A DNA stretch of 30,860 nt from CAKOSP01 sp964370755 (GCA_964370755.1 CAYJKL010000015.1:1-30860), one strand, 5' to 3'. Counted from the first letter of the stretch, positions 15,210 through 22,946 are shown. Translations and numbers: made by a program. Notes: a model not told the origin generated them from the sequence alone.

Positions 15210-15240
15210 GGTATCACCTATAAATAATATATGTATTCAC
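15037..15240. repeat. ~200-bp direct repeat, copy A
   Basis: It matches 19545-19748 with about eight differences (about 96% identity by eye). It starts right at the stop of surface gene 1 and spans the whole antisense small ORF and its ribosome site. Beyond it the two loci diverge. 15241-15312 is AT-rich with five tandem TTAA units and no gene. Confidence 0.9.
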
Positions 15241-15312
15241 AAGAAATGTTTTTTAAAATTTTTTATCTAGATTTAATTAATTAATTAATTAATATAATTT
15301 ATTTTGAAAGAG

Positions 15313-15337
15313 AATAGCAACTTTCGTTGCTATTTTT
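15313..15337 (+). terminator. Intrinsic terminator behind the surface gene 1 region
   Basis: AATAGCAAC (15313-15321) pairs perfectly with GTTGCTATT (15326-15334) over TTTC, followed by T. It is the first terminator after surface gene 1, so the surface mRNA would carry a ~300-nt 3' UTR complementary to the small ORF. Confidence 0.8.
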
Positions 15338-15382
15338 ATATGAATTTAAAATATTTTGCTAAAATATATTATATTTATTCTG

Positions 15383-15447
15383 TTTTTGCGAAAAAAATGC
15401 AAAAATAAATAAAATAAGTATACTTTTAACGTTTTTTTATATATAAT
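15383..15447 (+). promoter_or_regulatory. rloA upstream region with two palindromes and a -10
   Basis: TTTTTGC (15383-15389) and GCAAAAA (15399-15405) form a 7-bp inverted repeat; AAGTATACTT (15415-15424) is a perfect palindrome; TATAAT is at 15442-15447 with no clear -35. The palindromes sit where an operator could act. AGGAGG lies just before the ATG at 15467. Confidence 0.4.
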
Positions 15448-15466
15448 AGTATTAGGAGGCGATGAT

Positions 15467-16735
15467 ATGTTATTAGAATTTAGTGTTACGAATTTTTTGT
15501 CGTTTAAAGATAAAATAACTTTATCTTTTGAAAAAGGTAGTGGAAATGAAATAGAAGATAATTATTTTAATACTTCTTATGGTGAAGTTTTAAAAGTTGT
15601 ATCTATATATGGAGCTAATGCATCTGGAAAATCTAATTTACTAAAAGCGTTTACTTCTGCGATACTTATGGTTAGATCATCAAGTGTTATTCCGCTTGAT
15701 GGAAAATGGACTTTTATTAAACCATTTTTATTTGATGAAGGAACTAAGGGTAAACCAAGTGAGTTTGAATTTGTATTTATTGTGAATGGTGTTAAATATA
15801 AATATAACTTTAGTGCTGATATGAATAAAATCTATGATGAAAGTTTAGATGCTTATTATACTCAGAAACCTACAAATATTTTTTCTAGGAAAAATACAAA
15901 TGAGTATATATTTAATACTGATAAAAGTGTTTTGGAATCTATTGCTTCTAAGAATACCGAAAATAAACTTTTTTTAACTACTGCTACTACATGGAATTAT
16001 GAAAAAATGAAAGAAGTATTTATGTGGTTTTCTAAATCTATAGATGTGTATAATTCTTTTGATAAAATAATGGATAGTGATTTAGTTTGTTATAGTAATA
16101 ATGAAGATAATTTGAAAGAATTTACTTTAAAATTATTAAATGAAGCTGATATAGATATAAAAAATATATATGTTGATTATGAAGAAAAAGATTTTGATAG
16201 TACAACTTTAAGCATGAATGGTCCTGATTTAGTTAAAACAAATAATAATTTTAAACTTAAAAATGTGAAAATAAAGTTTGAACATGAAGTTAGTGATAAG
16301 AAAAATAATTTAAGAAGTTATATGCTGGATTTTAATGATGAGTCGTCTGGTACTAAAATTTTATTTGCACTAGCTCCTTTTTTAAAAAGAGCGTTTGAAA
16401 ATGAAAGAGTAATTATTGTTGATGAACTTGAAAAAAGTTTGCATCCTGCATTAATTGAATTTATTATTAAATTATTTAACAATAAAAATATTAATAAAGC
16501 TAGTAGTCAGCTTTTATTTACTACACATTTAACTAATCTACTTAATTTAGATTTTTTTAGAAGGGATCAAATTTGGTTTGCAGAAAAAAATCACCAAAAT
16601 GGTGTTTCTGATTTATATCCACTTGATTCTTTTGCTGTTAGAAAAAATGAGAATATTTCTAAAGGGTATATAAATGGTAGATATGGCGCTATACCATTTA
16701 TTAGAGATACTGACTTATGGCAAGAAAACAATTAA
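15467..16735 (+). CDS. RloA-like AAA15-type ATPase (defence module, ATPase subunit)
   Basis: 422 residues of the ABC/SMC-like AAA15 family. The N-terminus LLEFSVTNFLSFKDKITLSF is typical, with Walker A IYGANASGKSNLLKAF (about residues 47-62). The signature-like DFNDESSGTKILFAL is near 288-302, Walker B VIIVDELEKSLHP near 316-328 and the switch histidine in LLFTTHLTNLL near 345. A family-diagnostic FFRRDQIWFAEK follows. Such ATPases sense infection and control a partner effector in systems such as PARIS and RloAB/AbiL. The partner gene overlaps by 19 nt. The pair is embedded between two near-identical surface genes, a typical cargo position. Phage defence is likely but inferred. Confidence 0.82.
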   Translation: MLLEFSVTNFLSFKDKITLSFEKGSGNEIEDNYFNTSYGEVLKVVSIYGANASGKSNLLKAFTSAILMVRSSSVIPLDGKWTFIKPFLFDEGTKGKPSEFEFVFIVNGVKYKYNFSADMNKIYDESLDAYYTQKPTNIFSRKNTNEYIFNTDKSVLESIASKNTENKLFLTTATTWNYEKMKEVFMWFSKSIDVYNSFDKIMDSDLVCYSNNEDNLKEFTLKLLNEADIDIKNIYVDYEEKDFDSTTLSMNGPDLVKTNNNFKLKNVKIKFEHEVSDKKNNLRSYMLDFNDESSGTKILFALAPFLKRAFENERVIIVDELEKSLHPALIEFIIKLFNNKNINKASSQLLFTTHLTNLLNLDFFRRDQIWFAEKNHQNGVSDLYPLDSFAVRKNENISKGYINGRYGAIPFIRDTDLWQENN

Positions 16736-17319
16736 GAAAGATAAAAAAGAAACCATTAATTGTAATATGCTCGGAAGGTGCAAAAAAATCAAGTGAATAT
16801 TACTATTTTAGAAATTTTGCTAATAGAAATTTAAGAATTCAATTTTCAACTGGTAATAGTACAGATCCAAAAGGAATGTTAGATGATTTACTTAAATATA
16901 TTAAGAATGAAGATATTGAATCGGAAGAGCAGTGTAAAATATTTTTGGTGTTGGATACAGATTTAAAGGATAGCCGAATTAATGAAATTAAAAAAGTTGA
17001 AAAGTTGTGTTTAGATAATGATATAGAAATGATTATTTCATCGCCGTCTTTTGAAGTGTGGTATTTAATGCATTTTAGAAAGAATAATTTGAAATTTAAA
17101 AACAGTCAATCAGTTAAATCTGAAATAAGGAAAATAAATGGAACTTATAGTGAAACTATGAATATGTACGATATAATAAAAAGTAATACTTTAGTAGCTT
17201 TTGAAATTGCTAAGAGTTTGGAAGTTAAATATATAAAAAATTCTGAGGATGTTTTTGTTTCTAATCCTTATACAAGTGTATATCGAATAATAGAAATGAT
17301 AGATAATTTTAATAAATAG
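16717..17319 (+). CDS. rloB: RloB-like TOPRIM-type effector
   Basis: 200 residues. The basic start MARKQLRKIKKKP leads to VICSEGAKKSSEYYYF (about residues 15-30) with a conserved Glu, then FLVLDTDLKD (about 75-84) with the paired acidic residues of a TOPRIM-like site, and SSPSFEVWYLMHF (about 109-121), the RloB family hallmark. RloB proteins are found with AAA15 ATPases, often near restriction loci, and are thought to be nucleases acting in abortive infection. All the acidic residues appear intact, so it is probably functional. It overlaps rloA by 19 nt, which indicates coupled translation; no own ribosome site is obvious. Confidence 0.8.
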   Translation: MARKQLRKIKKKPLIVICSEGAKKSSEYYYFRNFANRNLRIQFSTGNSTDPKGMLDDLLKYIKNEDIESEEQCKIFLVLDTDLKDSRINEIKKVEKLCLDNDIEMIISSPSFEVWYLMHFRKNNLKFKNSQSVKSEIRKINGTYSETMNMYDIIKSNTLVAFEIAKSLEVKYIKNSEDVFVSNPYTSVYRIIEMIDNFNK

Positions 17320-17346
17320 TATTTTGTGATTTGTTTAATGAAAATA

Positions 17347-17367
17347 GCAACTTTTGTTGCCTTTTTT
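17347..17367 (+). terminator. Terminator after rloB
   Basis: GCAAC (17347-17351) and GTTGC (17356-17360) around TTTT, then C and six T. The core matches the terminator at 15313, so rloAB is bracketed by related terminators. Confidence 0.65.
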
Positions 17368-17371
17368 ATGC

Positions 17372-17400
17372 TTGAATTTTCTTTAAAAATTTGATACAAT
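17372..17400 (+). promoter_or_regulatory. Promoter of DUF285 surface gene 2
   Basis: TTGAAT (17372-17377), 17 bp, TACAAT (17395-17400) with TGA before it. AAGGAG at 17413-17418. Because the promoter covers the region, in-frame TTG codons from 17391 on cannot be the start. Confidence 0.82.
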
Positions 17401-17429
17401 TTATTTATCATAAAGGAGACTACTTAATC

Positions 17430-19544
17430 ATGATTAAAAAACATAAGAAGATTTTACTTATAGCAATTGGAGTACTTTTAGTAGGGACACTTTCCCTTAC
17501 ATATGCATACTTTGCAGGCGGTGCCGGACCTGGAGCGAATACTGATATTAACTTAACTGCGTCAAGAACTGAGAAATTAATATTTAATGAAGGAGACCCG
17601 ATTAATTTACTATTAAATGAAGTAACGCTTGCACAGGGTGGCGGTAATGTAACGGGAAGTAGCACTGCTACTGCAACTTTAATAGCAAGTGAGACTACTA
17701 ATAATAGTGCAGCCAACTATAATGTTTATTTAAATATAAATTTTAATAATTTTATTTATACAACACCTACAAAAGTGCCAGAGATTATCGCGGAGATAAC
17801 AGATCCAACTGGTGCTAAAGTAACAAGTATAACTGGTTTAACACACACAACAGTAACTGATAACCAAGGTAATACTACTACTGGTTTTGATATAACAAAT
17901 AAAGTAGGAAGATTTGATGTAAAATTAGATGAAGCAATAACGAGTACTGACTCAGTTACTGGCGTAACTGAAAACTGGACTATCAAAGTAACTTATATAA
18001 ACCTTGATACTAATCAAGCAGCAAACTCTGGTAATACAATGGATGTAAGTTTTGTACTTGATCAAAGAGATAATGTACTACTTAATGAAATAGCAGACCC
18101 TGATACATTTGGTGCTACTATAGCAGAAGTAACAAATGACACAGCACCTTTAATAGATGAAATGAGATTTTCAAGTACTAAGTCTGCTGATTATGAAACT
18201 GCTAGCTTAAAATGGGATGTATCAGCAAATACTGGTTCAGAGGAAGTAATTGCATATATTGAAGATCACCCAACTGATGGAAGAATACTACATGTACAAG
18301 CTAATGGAGATGTTGTGTTTTATTCGGTTCAAAATATTGCTGCTATCTTATATGATGAGATATCTTCTAACCCTTTTAAATATTTTGATGAAAATGGTGT
18401 TTATATACAAGGTTCACTAACTGGTGAAGAACAGAGTTTGTTATGTAGTTTTTATGGTATAGATGCTGCTACATGCGCTTCGATATTAGGATTTGATGAA
18501 TCATTAATTAAAATTGTGAATATAGGATCATATTTTAATAATGTTAATTATGTGAATATGTCTCTTGGATTTGATACAAGTAATGTAATAGACATGAGTT
18601 ATATGTTTTATGGTAGTGCTGCAACAGTATTAGATGTGAGTGGATTTGATACAAGTAAAGTGACAGATATGAGTTATATGTTTTATGGTAGCGATGCAAC
18701 AGTATTAGATGTGAGTGGATTTGATACAAGTAATGTAATAGACATGAGTTCTATGTTTTCTTTGAGTGCTGCAACAGTATTAGATGTAAGTGGATTTGAT
18801 ACAAGTAATGTTACTAATATGTATGATATGTTTTGGAATAGTGCTGCAACTGTGTTAGATGTAAGTGGATTTGATACAAGTAATGTTACTAATATGTATG
18901 ATATGTTTAGAAGTAGTGCTGCAACTGTGTTAGATGTAAGTGGATTTGATACAAGTAAAGTAACAGATATGCACTGTATGTTTTGTAGTAGTGCTGCAAC
19001 CGTATTAGATGTAAGTGGATTTAATACAAGTGAAGTAACAGATATAAGTTCTATGTTTAGAAGTAGTGCTGCAACAGTATTAGATGTAAGTGGATTTAAT
19101 ACAAGTAAAGTAACAGATATGAGTTCTATGTTTGATAGTAGTACTGCAACGATAATAGATGTAAGTGGATTTGATACAACTAATGTAACAGATATGAGTT
19201 CTATGTTTTATAGTAGCGATGCAACCGAATTAGATGTAAGTAGATTTGATACAAGTAATGTAACAGATATGGATCGTATGTTTTCAGGTAGTGTTGCAAA
19301 AGTATTAGATGTAAGTGGATTTGATACAAGTAATGTAACAGATATGAGTCATATGTTTGAAAGTAGTGCTGCAACAGTATTAGATGTAAGTGGGTTTGAT
19401 TTTTCTTTAGTTACTGATGCTGAGAATATGCTTTATACTAGTTCTAGTGCTACTACTGATATTTATGTTAAGGATAGTGCTATGCAAACTTGGCTTGAGG
19501 CTAATGCTGATCCTCGTTATGTAACTTTTGTGGTTGCTCCTTAG
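17430..19544 (+). CDS. DUF285/BspA-like surface protein 2 with TasA-like N-terminus (11 repeats)
   Basis: 704 residues from ATG 17430. The N-terminal signal (TLSLTYAYFAGG) and TasA-like domain (to about residue 293) differ from paralog 1 by only scattered residues. The linker then diverges completely in sequence but keeps the plan: an acidic DENGVYIQGSLT loop, LLCSFYGIDAATC with two cysteines and a hydrophobic YFNNVNYVNMSLG strand that starts the solenoid. Eleven 25-residue DUF285 units follow, with the unit SAATVLDVSGFDTSNVTDM, then DFSLVTDAENML and the conserved tail ending VTFVVAP. No wall-sorting signal is present. It is followed by a second copy of the antisense small ORF. Surface display or filament role is inferred. 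Confidence 0.83.
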   Translation: MIKKHKKILLIAIGVLLVGTLSLTYAYFAGGAGPGANTDINLTASRTEKLIFNEGDPINLLLNEVTLAQGGGNVTGSSTATATLIASETTNNSAANYNVYLNINFNNFIYTTPTKVPEIIAEITDPTGAKVTSITGLTHTTVTDNQGNTTTGFDITNKVGRFDVKLDEAITSTDSVTGVTENWTIKVTYINLDTNQAANSGNTMDVSFVLDQRDNVLLNEIADPDTFGATIAEVTNDTAPLIDEMRFSSTKSADYETASLKWDVSANTGSEEVIAYIEDHPTDGRILHVQANGDVVFYSVQNIAAILYDEISSNPFKYFDENGVYIQGSLTGEEQSLLCSFYGIDAATCASILGFDESLIKIVNIGSYFNNVNYVNMSLGFDTSNVIDMSYMFYGSAATVLDVSGFDTSKVTDMSYMFYGSDATVLDVSGFDTSNVIDMSSMFSLSAATVLDVSGFDTSNVTNMYDMFWNSAATVLDVSGFDTSNVTNMYDMFRSSAATVLDVSGFDTSKVTDMHCMFCSSAATVLDVSGFNTSEVTDISSMFRSSAATVLDVSGFNTSKVTDMSSMFDSSTATIIDVSGFDTTNVTDMSSMFYSSDATELDVSRFDTSNVTDMDRMFSGSVAKVLDVSGFDTSNVTDMSHMFESSAATVLDVSGFDFSLVTDAENMLYTSSSATTDIYVKDSAMQTWLEANADPRYVTFVVAP
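18570..19430 (+). repeat. 75-bp tandem repeat array in surface gene 2
   Basis: Eleven in-frame units plus a diverged last unit. Units 4 and 5 share the unusual NVTNMYDMF, which marks a local duplication. The two codons before MF differ between units far more than the rest. Confidence 0.85.
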
Positions 19545-19717
19545 CAGAACCATATTACTCTTATTATAAAGAAGAATAATAGCCATATTTCTATCATAAG
19601 AATTACTATATTGAATCTAAATGGGAATATTAAAGTTATTATAAGTTGATAAAAGATTAATATACAAAGTATCATTATCATAAGGATTGCAAATCCTGGT
19701 CTAAAAAAACGTTTCAT
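19541..19717 (-). CDS. 58-aa two-helix membrane protein, second copy
   Basis: Minus-strand ATG at 19717-19715 to TAA at 19543-19541. It differs from the copy at 15033-15209 at six bases: four change residues (Arg15 to Met, Phe25 to Leu, Val37 to Ile, Thr51 to Ile) and two are silent. The ribosome site AGGTG and the stop-codon overlap with the surface gene are preserved. Start motif MKRFFRPGF and ending RVIWFC are identical. Frame and hydrophobic character are kept in both copies, but the copies are too similar to prove selection on the protein. Confidence 0.55.
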   Translation of the reverse strand: MKRFFRPGFAILMIMILCILIFYQLIITLIFPFRFNIVILMIEIWLLFFFIIRVIWFC

Positions 19718-19748
19718 GGTATCACCTATAAATAGTATATGTATTTAC
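19545..19748. repeat. ~200-bp direct repeat, copy B
   Basis: Second copy of the segment at 15037-15240, starting at the same base after the surface gene stop. No copy follows surface gene 3. Confidence 0.9.
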
Positions 19749-19763
19749 AACAAGTGTGATTTT

Positions 19764-19786
19764 AAAACTAGTTTATCTAGTTTTTT
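19764..19786 (+). terminator. Terminator between surface gene 2 and the pilin operon
   Basis: AAAACTAG (19764-19771) pairs with CTAGTTTT (19777-19784) over TTTAT, followed by T. The stem is flanked by A and T on its two sides, so it could work in both directions. Confidence 0.7.
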
Positions 19787-19787
19787 C

Positions 19788-19816
19788 TTGCTTAAAATAG
19801 ATTGTTATTTTATAAT
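19788..19816 (+). promoter_or_regulatory. Promoter of the prepilin-like operon
   Basis: TTGCTT (19788-19793), 17 bp, perfect TATAAT (19811-19816). AAGGATAGGT (19823-19832) precedes the ATG at 19837. Confidence 0.78.
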
Positions 19817-19836
19817 TAATATAAGGATAGGTAGAT

Positions 19837-20430
19837 ATGAATATTAAGGGATTTGCGATTATTGAAACTTTGATTGTTGTTGTAGTGCTTACTACTGCGC
19901 TTATTTTGCTTTATAATGCTTATACTGGGGCTATTATAGAAGAGAAGGGTAGACTTTATTATGATGATGTAAATTATATTTTTAGAAGTATACATATTAG
20001 AGATTATTTACTTGATAATGTTGATTTTAAAGAGTTTGCGGATGTAAGTATGGATAAGCGTTATACACTTAGTATTGGGTCTGCTAGTTCTTTTAATAAT
20101 ATTAATGCAGTAGAGTTTGATAATTTGCTTAGATCTTTGAATGTAAAAAGAATGATTATTTTTAAACCTGAGTGGGATGAAGTAAAGAAGTGCACTGATG
20201 AAGTAATTGATGGTGAAGTAACTATTAGTGAAAGTGAAATTTGTAAAATTAGTTTTTTGACTACTGATTATGAATTTAGAAAATATATTAGAACATTATC
20301 TGGTAGTATTAATACAAAAGAGTATATTTTAATTCTTGAGTTTTCTGAAGAAAGAGATGGAAGTGTTTGTGATACTAATAACTGTGTTACTAATTATGCT
20401 TGGATAGATACGGGGGTTTCTTATGAATAA
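19837..20430 (+). CDS. Prepilin-like protein (minor pilin/pseudopilin) 1
   Basis: 197 residues. The N-terminus MNIKG-FAIIETLIVVVVL is a class III (type IV prepilin) signal: short basic leader, Gly at the peptidase cleavage site, mature Phe1 and Glu5, then a hydrophobic helix to about residue 29. The globular part has no recognised domain; it contains four cysteines (KCTDE, EICKIS, DGSVCDTNNC), which may pair. First gene of three overlapping ones (8-nt overlap with the next), so the three products are probably made together and assembled as a minor-pilin set. No assembly ATPase, platform protein or prepilin peptidase is in the window; they must be elsewhere if the system works. Confidence 0.75.
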   Translation: MNIKGFAIIETLIVVVVLTTALILLYNAYTGAIIEEKGRLYYDDVNYIFRSIHIRDYLLDNVDFKEFADVSMDKRYTLSIGSASSFNNINAVEFDNLLRSLNVKRMIIFKPEWDEVKKCTDEVIDGEVTISESEICKISFLTTDYEFRKYIRTLSGSINTKEYILILEFSEERDGSVCDTNNCVTNYAWIDTGVSYE

Positions 20431-21517
20431 TAAAGGATTTATATCTACTGTTACGATATTTGCCTTCTTTCTTGTTTTTTTAACTTTTATGACTATACTT
20501 ATGGGACTTTATTCTAATTCAAGAACGCTTTTAAATGAGTCTAAAAATAGTCTTAAAGAAGATCTTAATTACATAGAGAAAACACTTGAAGATTATATAC
20601 CGGAGTTTATTGGTTTAGAAAGTGTTACTGATAATTTAGGAGAAGCTAAATATTTTCCTGCTGATAGTAGTGATAACTGGATTATGTTTGCTGGAAATTA
20701 CTGGAGAATAATAGGTTTTAATGGAGATGGAAGTATAAGAATAATTTATTCTGGAGATAAAATAACTAGTGATACAACAGGTGTTACGTCAGTAAATAAT
20801 AATGCTTATACTAATAAAACTATTTTTAATAATGGTGAAAGACCTGAGTTTTTAGAAACTAGTTTTTATAAATATACTTTAAATGGTGTGGTTACTGATA
20901 GCACGGTTAAAACTGTTCTTGATGCTTGGTATAATTTTAATTTGCTTGCTTATGAAGAGTATATTGATATGAATACTGTTTTCTGCGCTGATATGAGTAC
21001 TTATAATGGTGATTTAACTATTTCACTTGGTGGAACTAATAAAACTATTAATTTTAATAATACAGTTTTAAGTGGTAGTGTTAGTACTATGTATAATTCT
21101 GGTAATAGATTGTTTAGTGGAAGTAATGAAGATTTAGTATGTGATAGTAGTAGTACTTATAGTATGAACTCTGAAGATGATAGAAAACTTGATAAACCAA
21201 TTGGACTTATAACTTTAGATGAACTTATATTTTTAGGGTATAGTGCTAGTGCTGCTAATATAAATAATTATCTTTATACAGGAAGAGATTTTTATACGAT
21301 GTCACCAGTTGGATACTATGATAATGATGGAAATGTTGATACTTTATCTAATGCGTTTTTAGCAAGTTATTATGTAAGTAGTAATGGATTAATAAAGTAT
21401 GAATATGAAACATTATTTGAAGCTGATATTAGGCCTGTTATATCACTTAAAGAAGATGTTATATTAACTGGAACTGGTAAGTATAATGATCCTTATGTTG
21501 TATCAGGAGGTGCTTAA
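20423..21517 (+). CDS. Prepilin-like protein 2 with lectin-like C-terminal domain, no Glu5
   Basis: 364 residues. MNNKG-FISTVTIFAFFLVF is a prepilin-like leader and helix, but mature position 5 is Val, not Glu. GspK/PilX-type tip pilins in other systems also carry large domains, and GspK lacks Glu5. From about residue 85 the domain matches the gene at the left edge in order and motifs: NWIMFAGNYWRIIGFNGDG, RIIYSGD, GLITLDELIFLGY, FYTMSPVGYYD, YYVSSNG, ADIRPVISL and a final LTGTGKYNDPYVV. Unlike that gene, codon and A content stay like the rest of the genome, so no variable region is apparent. It overlaps the next gene by one base (TAATG). Confidence 0.72.
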   Translation: MNNKGFISTVTIFAFFLVFLTFMTILMGLYSNSRTLLNESKNSLKEDLNYIEKTLEDYIPEFIGLESVTDNLGEAKYFPADSSDNWIMFAGNYWRIIGFNGDGSIRIIYSGDKITSDTTGVTSVNNNAYTNKTIFNNGERPEFLETSFYKYTLNGVVTDSTVKTVLDAWYNFNLLAYEEYIDMNTVFCADMSTYNGDLTISLGGTNKTINFNNTVLSGSVSTMYNSGNRLFSGSNEDLVCDSSSTYSMNSEDDRKLDKPIGLITLDELIFLGYSASAANINNYLYTGRDFYTMSPVGYYDNDGNVDTLSNAFLASYYVSSNGLIKYEYETLFEADIRPVISLKEDVILTGTGKYNDPYVVSGGA

Positions 21518-22047
21518 TGAAGTTAAATAATAAAGGACTAAGTATTGTAGAACTTATAATAGGGGCTGCTTTAATATCTGTAGTAATTATATTTTTATAT
21601 AGACTTTTAATTGATATAAATCATGAAGTTAATAATACGAATTATGCGATTCATAATCAAAGTATAAGATTTGAAATAATTGAAAATGTAAGTAAAGATT
21701 TTACTGATGAGACTATTAAGAATTTAAGTGTTAGTAGTGGTAATATAACTATTAGTTATGAAAGAGGAGTAAGTACTGTTCTTGATGTAACTGATAAAGA
21801 TTTAGTTTTAACTAATAAAGATAATATTAAAACTAAATGGACATTTGATAGAGCGGTTAGTGATGTAACTAATATGTATGTTTGTTATAGTGAACTTAGT
21901 GTAAATAATTATTCTTTGAAAATAGAAATTCCAATTTATACGAATAACTTTGATAATATTCATGAGGCTAATAATTATTTAGATGATATTAGTTTAGTTT
22001 ATGTAGGAAGTATTAGTGATGTAACTGGTATTGATATTTGTTCTTAA
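21517..22047 (+). CDS. Prepilin-like protein (minor pilin/pseudopilin) 3
   Basis: 176 residues. MKLNNKG-LSIVELIIGAAL has a cleavable Gly, mature Leu1 and Glu5 and a hydrophobic helix to about residue 28. The remainder is a small beta-rich domain with two cysteines (VCYSE and a C-terminal ICS) and no recognised family. AGGAGGTG directly before the ATG (inside the previous gene) gives a strong own ribosome site. Its stop overlaps the stop of the convergent ylbJ-like gene (shared TTAA at 22044-22047). Confidence 0.72.
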   Translation: MKLNNKGLSIVELIIGAALISVVIIFLYRLLIDINHEVNNTNYAIHNQSIRFEIIENVSKDFTDETIKNLSVSSGNITISYERGVSTVLDVTDKDLVLTNKDNIKTKWTFDRAVSDVTNMYVCYSELSVNNYSLKIEIPIYTNNFDNIHEANNYLDDISLVYVGSISDVTGIDICS

Positions 22048-22946
22048 AATAGTATAACAAGTAATATACAAATTATTGTGCTTAATACTCTTCCTTTTAA
22101 AAATGACGAGTATGATAAGTTACTTTGATAAATAAGTGATAATACTTGTAAATGGATTGATAATCCACCAAAAGAAATTATGGAAACTGCTATAATTTCT
22201 TTTATTTTGGAAGTGATATTTAATGAAACTAGACTATTTAGTCCGTTTGTTATTTCCATAAAACCTTTAAATATAGTTTTAAGTATATCATTATCTATAA
22301 ATAAAACTAATATGTTTGTTATAATCATAAAATATATAATGCATCCTAGTATTGTAAGAAGAGTGTTAATGCTTGTTTTAATTGAAGTTATTAGTGTGCT
22401 TGATAATATAGTTTTGTCTTGTTTTTGTAGTTTGTTTTGGAGTAAGTTTTTACTTTTTGAAAAATACGCAATTAAAAAGTTACTTGCGTATATTATAATC
22501 ATTAGTTTAATTACTCTTTTTTCAGTGAACATTAAAACTAAAATGTTATATACAAAAAGTGGATTTGCAAAATATGTGAATTTAAGAAGTTTATTTGCTT
22601 CATCTTTTGATATTTTATTTTCTTTATAAACTTTATTTATTATATAAGCACTTGCGGGACTTCCGCTTATAAGTGATAATAAAAATATCATTTGTCCTTC
22701 ATTTGATAATTTGAATATTTTTTTTAGAGTATTACCTAAAAGTTTACTAAAATAGTAAGCAAGGTTATAACTAATTAGTATGTCTTGGATTATAAACATT
22801 ATAAATAAAAATGGGAAGACTTTGGTTTCAAAAAGAGTAATTGATTCTTTAACGCTATACGTAACTATGTCTCTATTTAAAAATATTAGAGAGAGTAAAA
22901 TTAGAAATAAAAAAAGAATTAGTAAATTTTTAATATTTTGTTTCAT
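22044..22946 (-). CDS. ylbJ: YlbJ-like sporulation integral membrane protein (nucleoside-recognition/Gate fold)
   Basis: 300 residues, almost wholly hydrophobic with about seven to eight predicted helices. FETKVFPFLFIMFIIQDILI and SLISGSPASAYIINKVYKE carry the Gate-domain style of YlbJ (family SGxPxGA; here SGSPASA). B. subtilis YlbJ is 408 residues and is needed for heat-resistant spores; this one is about 100 residues shorter. The ribosome site TTGGAG is correctly placed. It diverges from the YlbL-like gene with only 40 nt between start codons, and ylbJ and ylbL are also neighbours in B. subtilis (with ylbK between), which supports the name. A spore maturation A/B-like transporter is the alternative. 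Confidence 0.68.
   Translation of the reverse strand: MKQNIKNLLILFLFLILLSLIFLNRDIVTYSVKESITLFETKVFPFLFIMFIIQDILISYNLAYYFSKLLGNTLKKIFKLSNEGQMIFLLSLISGSPASAYIINKVYKENKISKDEANKLLKFTYFANPLFVYNILVLMFTEKRVIKLMIIIYASNFLIAYFSKSKNLLQNKLQKQDKTILSSTLITSIKTSINTLLTILGCIIYFMIITNILVLFIDNDILKTIFKGFMEITNGLNSLVSLNITSKIKEIIAVSIISFGGLSIHLQVLSLIYQSNLSYSSFLKGRVLSTIICILLVILF

Noticed and set aside
15273..15292. Tandem TTAA repeats as a mobile-element target or insertion mark
   Set aside because: No inverted-repeat ends, transposase or duplicated target flank it; simple AT-rich slippage is sufficient.
17391..17429. Upstream TTG start for surface gene 2 (and the similar one at 24025 for surface gene 3)
   Set aside because: The TTG is inside the -10 promoter element, and the ATG behind the AAGGAG site matches paralog 1.
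21260..21480. DGR variable region in the middle pilin gene
   Set aside because: A content and codons are like the rest of the gene, and there is no hairpin behind it.
22180..22629. 149-codon plus-strand ORF opposite ylbJ
   Set aside because: Its hydrophobic composition is a shadow of the membrane gene on the other strand; there is no start signal.
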